Shown here: positions 59,964 to 64,000 of the stretch, one piece after another | Layout of the letters: each line of letters starts with the position of its first letter | Numbering within the stretch: position 1 is the stretch's first letter | Program-made: the position numbers and the translations under genes | Notes under the pieces: model-generated | The model's database searches: none | What the model saw: only the letters and a program-made list of their open reading frames with translations | What the model was told of the DNA's origin: nothing | From: Polyangiaceae bacterium | GTDB taxonomy: Bacteria; Myxococcota_A; Polyangia; Polyangiales; Polyangiaceae | DNA length: 64,000 nucleotides | Direction: 5' to 3' | NCBI GenBank assembly: GCA_947475525.1 | Contig: CANJMI010000023.1 | Coordinates: 29,552 to 93,551 of the forward strand

Positions 59964-61064
59964 CTACTTGCTGGTGATCGTCGCTTGCTTCGTGGCCACG
60001 TAGCGCGCAGTGACCTCGGAGCCCGTCAGGTAGGTGTCGTAGTTTGCATCGCCGCGGAGGTGGCGCTCGTAGAAAGCCACCACGAGGGCCTTGGCCATTG
60101 CATTGACCTGGGCGTTCGGGGCGCTCGCGGCATTGCAGAATGAACACGTCAGCAGCGGGCAGCTCGCGACGTCATCGAGGAAGCTCATGTGATTGGCGCC
60201 GAGCGCCGTCACTTCGAGGCTCGGCGACTTCGTACCAACGTAGAACGTCGTGTAGTTGTTGGCCGCGGGCGCGCATGCTTGAAACGCACCCTTCGCGTCG
60301 ATGGTCTCACCGATGAAGCCGGTCGGAATAGCGAGCGTCGGCATGAGGTTGCTCACGTCGGGGCAGTTTTGGGGACTGCATACCATGGCGCCGTCCACCG
60401 GATCGAGCGTGATTGAGGCCTTGATGCGTGCGTCCATCGTGGCGGCGAGCAGCGCGACCTTGCCGCCGAGCGAGTGGCCCGTCGCGCCTGCCGTGTTCAC
60501 GTCAGCCTTGCCACCAAGCTTCGGTGACGTGGCCGCCCAATCGAGCCCGCCGATGAAGTCCTTGGCGTTCTCGACGTTGTTCACGTTCAGACCTGCAGGA
60601 AAATCGGCGGTGAGAGCGACGTATCCGAAGCTCGCGAGACGCCTCAAGTAGCTCGCGTACTGCGTCGGCGGGAGCTGGAATCCATGCCCAACGACGATCA
60701 CCGGGAAGGGCCCCGCCGAAGGCCCGGCCGTCGGATAGGCGCAATGAATGGCTTCCTTGTGCCCCGTGCTGGCGACGGTCGTCGTGTCGTCGAGTTCGGC
60801 GACCGTGTAAGGACCGTCGAGATTCGGGTCGTACGTCATCATGCCGCCGCTCGAGCTCGACATCGTGGCACCGGTGCTCGACGACGCGTCCGTGCTCGAG
60901 GCGGTGCTCGAAGCGGTGCCCCCGCCTGTACCCGAAGCGGTCGAAGCGGCGCTCGCACCGCCCATGCCGCCCGTCGCGGTCGAAACGAGGGTCGTATCCG
61001 TCGCGCTGCCACAACCAGAGATCAACGCGGCGAGAGCGCAAATCATATGGGAGGAGAGTTTCAT
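59964..61064 (-). CDS. Alpha/beta-hydrolase lipoprotein (dienelactone-hydrolase/chlorophyllase-like)
   Basis: Lipobox ALISGC, then a Ser/Thr/Gly-rich linker to about residue 78. The hydrolase fold shows PVIVVGHGFQLPP (oxyanion), GYVALTADFPAG, NTAGATGHSLGGKVALLAAT with the nucleophile Ser in GHSLGG, ASITLDPVDGA with a likely Asp and VTALGANHMSFLDD with the His. The pattern fits chlorophyllase/PET-esterase-type serine hydrolases. The Cys in VCSPQNCPD and LLTCSFCNAA may form disulphides in the envelope. Substrate unknown. Its gene begins 220 nt from the divergent lipoprotein gene. Confidence 0.87.
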   Translation of the reverse strand: MKLSSHMICALAALISGCGSATDTTLVSTATGGMGGASAASTASGTGGGTASSTASSTDASSSTGATMSSSSGGMMTYDPNLDGPYTVAELDDTTTVASTGHKEAIHCAYPTAGPSAGPFPVIVVGHGFQLPPTQYASYLRRLASFGYVALTADFPAGLNVNNVENAKDFIGGLDWAATSPKLGGKADVNTAGATGHSLGGKVALLAATMDARIKASITLDPVDGAMVCSPQNCPDVSNLMPTLAIPTGFIGETIDAKGAFQACAPAANNYTTFYVGTKSPSLEVTALGANHMSFLDDVASCPLLTCSFCNAASAPNAQVNAMAKALVVAFYERHLRGDANYDTYLTGSEVTARYVATKQATITSK

Positions 61065-61285
61065 AGGCGCGCTTCATAGCCGCCCTCGGGACCGAAGTCA
61101 CGGCGGAGAGCGTGAAGCACCAGAGAACGACCGGACGCCCCAGTGTCAGCGTAGTTGTCGCATCGCCCGCGTAGAGCTGACGGTGGGGCCGACGTCGAGG
61201 GGCGCCCTCACAATCAACGAAAGGCTCTGCCTTAATAACAGTAGAAACTTATTTACCTAGGCCCTTCGTTGGTCTAACCTCACGC

Positions 61286-61888
61286 ATGGTGATTTCGACT
61301 CGTTTAATACTCGCAGGGTTCGCATCGCTCTTCGTCGGTGCTGCCTGCAGCGACGATGCCGACACGTCCGCGGCAGCCTCCTCCACCACGGCAGTCTCCT
61401 CCACCACAGCGACCGGCACGGCCTCGAGCGCCGCGTCGTCTGGCTCCGGTGGTGGTGGTGGCAGCAGCGCGTGTTCGGGGCCGCTCGCGACCTCGAGGAC
61501 GGGCAACAGCAGCGCGTGCGCGGGAGGCAACACGCACGAGTGGCCCGTGGGCCTGAAGGCGACGGACTGTCACGGCTGGCGTGACGTGGACGCCAACGGC
61601 AAAGAGCACGACAATTCCGCGAACGCGCTCATGTGCAACGCCGACGGCTCGGTGTCGTTCGTGCAATTCGCCGATTCGCTCGACTGCAAAGAGGTCGTCG
61701 GTGCGGGCGTGCCGAAGACATTCAAGATTGGCGTCTGTGAGCAAGACCTCCCGCCGACGCTTTACACAACCGGCATCGACACAACGTGCTGCACGACTCC
61801 GGACGCGCCCGAGTGCAAACACGGCATTCCGTCGGCGAACTCGGGGACGGCCACAATCTACCTCAACGGCGCGGTCTGCACACCGTGA
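61286..61888 (+). CDS. Lipoprotein of the WPVG-ATDCHGW family, copy 1
   Basis: Lipobox LFVGAAC and a Ser/Thr/Ala linker (about residues 23-60), then a single domain of about 135 residues with eight Cys: THEWPVGLKATDCHGWRDVD, GKEHDNSANALMCNADGSVS, LDCKEVVG and a Cys pair TTCCTTPDAPEC. It ends with an Ile-Tyr-Leu-Asn strand (ATIYLNGAVC). The same features occur in the convergent gene at 61956-62519, which defines a paralogous family I do not recognise. No catalytic motif is apparent. Confidence 0.8.
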   Translation: MVISTRLILAGFASLFVGAACSDDADTSAAASSTTAVSSTTATGTASSAASSGSGGGGGSSACSGPLATSRTGNSSACAGGNTHEWPVGLKATDCHGWRDVDANGKEHDNSANALMCNADGSVSFVQFADSLDCKEVVGAGVPKTFKIGVCEQDLPPTLYTTGIDTTCCTTPDAPECKHGIPSANSGTATIYLNGAVCTP

Positions 61889-61900
61889 GCGTTTAAGCGT

Positions 61901-61932
61901 CACGCAGGCACGCCTTCACTGTGGCCTGCGTG
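61901..61932. terminator. Candidate convergent-gene hairpin
   Basis: CACGCAGGC (61901-61909) pairs exactly with GCCTGCGTG (61924-61932), with a 14-nt loop. It sits between two convergent genes, where a bidirectional terminator is expected, but no T-run follows on either strand. Confidence 0.45.
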
Positions 61933-61934
61933 TC

Positions 61935-61970
61935 AGCTCACAGGCCGCAGTGAGCTCACAGGCCGCAGTG
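61935..61970. repeat. Perfect 18-bp tandem duplication at a gene end
   Basis: AGCTCACAGGCCGCAGTG occurs twice in direct succession (61935-61952, 61953-61970). The second copy covers the stop codon and last codons of the minus-strand gene; the first duplicates that stop outside it. Confidence 0.9.
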
Positions 61971-62519
61971 CTGATTGTTCAGATAGATGGACGCGCCGTC
62001 CACGCCGACGGAAGGCACCCCACTCGTGCAACCCGCCGCGTTTGGATCGGTGCAGCACGTGAGATCCGACGCCACCGTGTAAAGGGACGGCGGCGTGTCC
62101 TGCGTGCAGGCATTCAGCGCGTAGGTCTTCAGCGTGCCGGTGCCGCTGCAGTCGAGCACGCCGGCGTACTGAGTGAAACTGAAGCTGCCGTCGGCGTTGC
62201 AGGCGATTTCGCTCGCGGAGTTGTCATGCTCCTTGCCGCTCGTGTCGAGGGCCTTCCAGCCGTGGCAGTCAGTGGCCGCCATGCCAACCGGCCAGCGGTG
62301 TTCGCTCTGCCCGGCGCAGTCGCTCGCTGGGCCCGTGCGCAACGTCACGAGAGGAAAGACGCACGCGCTCTCGTCAATGGGTGGCCCGAGTGGCGCGCCG
62401 GTGCCGCCGCTCGAACGCGAGCTCGAGCACGCCGTCAGGCTGGCGGCGAACGTGGCTAAAAATAAGAATGCGAATGGCCTTGAGCGCGTAGGCAAGCAAC
62501 GCGGAGAGGGTCGGTTCAT
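61956..62519 (-). CDS. Lipoprotein of the WPVG-ATDCHGW family, copy 2
   Basis: Start ATG 62519 with AAAGG 6 nt upstream; signal to lipobox FAASLTAC. The mature domain parallels copy 1: EHRWPVGMAATDCHGWKALD, GKEHDNSASEIACNADGSFS, VLDCSGTG, LTCCTDPNAAGC and ASIYLNNQHC. The Cys positions and the DxxGKEHDNSA core are kept, while the linker is short (about 20 residues). The two genes are convergent with 67 nt between, so one arose by inverted duplication or both were placed together. No function can be assigned. Confidence 0.82.
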   Translation of the reverse strand: MNRPSPRCLPTRSRPFAFLFLATFAASLTACSSSRSSGGTGAPLGPPIDESACVFPLVTLRTGPASDCAGQSEHRWPVGMAATDCHGWKALDTSGKEHDNSASEIACNADGSFSFTQYAGVLDCSGTGTLKTYALNACTQDTPPSLYTVASDLTCCTDPNAAGCTSGVPSVGVDGASIYLNNQHCGL

Positions 62520-62525
62520 AGGGAG

Positions 62526-62530
62526 CCTTT
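62526..62530 (-). promoter_or_regulatory. Shine-Dalgarno for lipoprotein copy 2
   Basis: AAAGG on the minus strand, 6 nt before ATG 62519, fixing the start ahead of the signal peptide. Confidence 0.65.
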
Positions 62531-62584
62531 CTTCAGGTGAGCGCTCGTCAGGTGAACGAAGTGTCCGTGTGAACGCAAAGCGAA

Positions 62585-64000
62585 TCAAGGTGTAAGGAGC
62601 ACGAACGGGAGGTTGTCACCCATCTGGGAAGCGCTCGTGCCCTGGGTCTTCGTGTTGTTGATGCCGAGTTGGCCAAAGGAATTGTATCCCCAGCACTTGA
62701 CGGAACCGCCGGTGAGAAGCGCGCACGCGTGAGTTAAACCGGCAGCGAGTTCCTTCGCCGTCGCCCCATTGCCCAGGTTCACGGCGCTTCCAGGAGCATT
62801 CTGCTGGGTCGTGGAGCCGATGCCGAGTTGGCCATACGCATTGTATCCCCAGCACTTGGCGGAACCGTCGGTGAGCAGCGCGCACGTGTAACTTGAACCG
62901 GCAGCGAGTCCCTTCGCCGTCGCCCCATTGCCCAGATTCACGGCGATGCCAGGGGCATTCTGCTGTGTCGTGGAGTTGATGCCGAGTTGGCCAGACGCAT
63001 TGTATCCCCAGCACTTGGTGGAGCCGTCGGTGAGAAGCGCACACGTGTGATACGTACCGGCAGCAATTTGCGTCGCCAATTTGCCAAGATTCACGGCGCT
63101 GCCAGGGGTAGTCTGCTGTGTCGTGGAGCCGATGCCGAGTTGGCCATACGCATTGTATCCCCAGCACTTGACGGAACCGTCGGTGAGAAGCGCGCACGTG
63201 TGACTTGAACCGGCAGCGAGTCCCTTCGCCGTCGCCCCATTGCCAAGGTTCACGGCGCTGCCAGGAGCATTCTGGTCCGTCGTGGAGCCAATCCCGAGCT
63301 GGCCCTGCAAATTGTATCCCCAGCACTTGACGGAACCGTCGGTGAGAAGCGCGCACGTGTGATATCCACCGCCGGCGATTTGCGTCGCCGTCGCCCCATT
63401 GCCAAGGTTCACGGCGCTGCCAGGAGCATTCTGGTCCGTCGTGGAGCCAATACCGAGTTGGCCATACTTGTTGTATCCCCAGCATTTGACGGAGCCGTCG
63501 GTGAGAAGCGCGCACGTGTGATACGTACCGCCGGCGATTTGCGTCGCCCCCCCGCCAAGGTTCACGGCGCTTCCAGGAGCATTCTGCTGCATCGTGGAGC
63601 CGATGCCGAGCTGACCAGACGCGTTGTATCCCCAGCACTTGACGGAGCTGTCAGTGAGAAGCGCGCACGTGTGATATCCACCGGCAGCGAGCCCCTTCGC
63701 CGGGTTCACGAGTGTGCACGCGCTCTCGGCGTTGCACGTGCAGGCGCCGCCATCGCAGCCACCGTGGGTGGCATCGCAGCTTCCCGTGATACCCGCATTC
63801 ACGACCTTCTTGCAGGTCCCGTCCTTTTCCGCGCCGAGTGATTTTACGCAGGTGTTGCAATTGCCCGTGCACTCGGTGTTGCAGCAGACGCCGTCGGCGC
63901 AGTGGCCGCTTACGCAATCTTTGTCGAGGGTGCAGGTCTCGCCAAGTCCGCTGTCGCACGCGCCCTCGGCGTTGCAGCTGCACGCGCCACCGCAGTCGCC
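62585..64000 (-). CDS. RCC1-repeat beta-propeller protein with Cys-rich N-terminus (5' part outside window)
   Basis: The frame is open to the right edge, so the protein start is missing. The visible N-terminal part is Cys-rich in myxobacterial style (SCNAEGACDSG, GETCTLDKDCVSGHC, CCNTECTGNCNTC). Then seven RCC1 repeats follow, each with HTCALLTDGSVKCWGYN followed by GQLGIGSTT and NAPGSAVNLG. Seven blades would close one propeller. The repeats are nearly identical at the DNA level (period about 150 bp), and each blade carries two Cys, as in extracellular RCC1 proteins. Likely secreted or surface-attached; ligand unknown. Confidence 0.9.
   Translation of the reverse strand, partial: GDCGGACSCNAEGACDSGLGETCTLDKDCVSGHCADGVCCNTECTGNCNTCVKSLGAEKDGTCKKVVNAGITGSCDATHGGCDGGACTCNAESACTLVNPAKGLAAGGYHTCALLTDSSVKCWGYNASGQLGIGSTMQQNAPGSAVNLGGGATQIAGGTYHTCALLTDGSVKCWGYNKYGQLGIGSTTDQNAPGSAVNLGNGATATQIAGGGYHTCALLTDGSVKCWGYNLQGQLGIGSTTDQNAPGSAVNLGNGATAKGLAAGSSHTCALLTDGSVKCWGYNAYGQLGIGSTTQQTTPGSAVNLGKLATQIAAGTYHTCALLTDGSTKCWGYNASGQLGINSTTQQNAPGIAVNLGNGATAKGLAAGSSYTCALLTDGSAKCWGYNAYGQLGIGSTTQQNAPGSAVNLGNGATAKELAAGLTHACALLTGGSVKCWGYNSFGQLGINNTKTQGTSASQMGDNLPFVLLTP

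Noticed and set aside
59873..59977. 34-codon plus-strand ORF (MARKKTERQC..) preceded by AAGGGG
   Set aside because: Tempting SD and basic start, but too short to support, overlaps the hydrolase gene end, and has no recognisable feature.

Overview
The window is GC-rich chromosomal DNA that looks like a member of the Myxococcota, most likely order Polyangiales. The reasons are the many lipoproteins with Gly/Thr/Ser-rich linkers and Cys-rich repeats, Ser/Thr kinases followed by TPR-type secreted proteins, many two-component genes, a BMC-T shell protein and GTG/TTG starts with 4-nt stop/start overlaps. The order-level call is inference; no marker was searched. I see no transposase, integrase, phage gene, rRNA or CRISPR array. 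Two genes run off the edges: a Ser/Thr kinase on the left and an RCC1-repeat protein on the right.

Layout. 1-9.9 kb: kinase N-terminus, a lipoprotein and a secreted alpha/beta hydrolase (+), then proS, a DUF4920 lipoprotein and a coupled pair (-) made of a lipoprotein homologous to animal protein-arginine deiminases (PAD) and a HEAT-like secreted protein. argH is divergent from the PAD gene, followed by a Cys-rich secreted protein and a clear terminator. 10-18.6 kb: an OmpR-type two-component pair, uppS, a minus-strand trio (GpsA-like dehydrogenase, FGGY kinase, amidohydrolase) and cysS. 18.7-23.8 kb: a tightly coupled minus-strand operon (SNase-like nuclease, Ca-repeat lipoprotein, Ca-repeat beta-barrel protein, Pro-rich lipoprotein), with a small Ca-repeat lipoprotein divergent to it. 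23.8-27.7 kb: tRNA-Arg(UCU) and a signalling operon (PAS histidine kinase, two REC proteins, CBS protein). 27.8-33.6 kb: an IgGFc-binding-like lipoprotein, a cytochrome c/PHM-type copper monooxygenase lipoprotein, a J-domain protein, an isocitrate/isopropylmalate-type dehydrogenase and an isolated BMC-T shell protein. 33.6-34.2 kb: the only gene-free stretch over 300 bp, with an imperfect repeat array and an AT-rich segment. 34.2-38.4 kb: PilZ protein, radical SAM protein, acyl-activating enzyme and a GbsR/MarR-type regulator.

38.5-48.5 kb is a menaquinone operon: menF, menD, menA, a menC-menE fusion, a polyprenyl diphosphate synthase, a DAHP synthase, the menG/ubiE methyltransferase and crcB. 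A hotdog thioesterase (probable DHNA-CoA thioesterase) lies antisense inside the 3' end of the menCE frame. Together they cover chorismate supply, isochorismate to OSB-CoA, DHNA release, prenyl tail synthesis, prenylation and methylation. menB and menH are not in the window. A perfect 9-bp inverted repeat sits between this operon and the divergent regulator. 48.5-64 kb: a vWA lipoprotein, YchJ, a PAS-GGDEF-EAL protein, two membrane proteins, a Ser/Thr kinase with a TPR-like partner, and a run of Cys-rich lipoproteins including two paralogous pairs, an alpha/beta hydrolase lipoprotein and the RCC1 protein.

Most notable: the bacterial PAD homologue with all four catalytic residues and its coupled partner next to argH; the menCE fusion with a nested antisense thioesterase whose start codon overlaps the next gene's start in one CATG; the orphan BMC-T; the cytochrome c/PHM fusion; and the nuclease/Ca-repeat/barrel operon. 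All gene assignments come from reading motifs; no database search was run.
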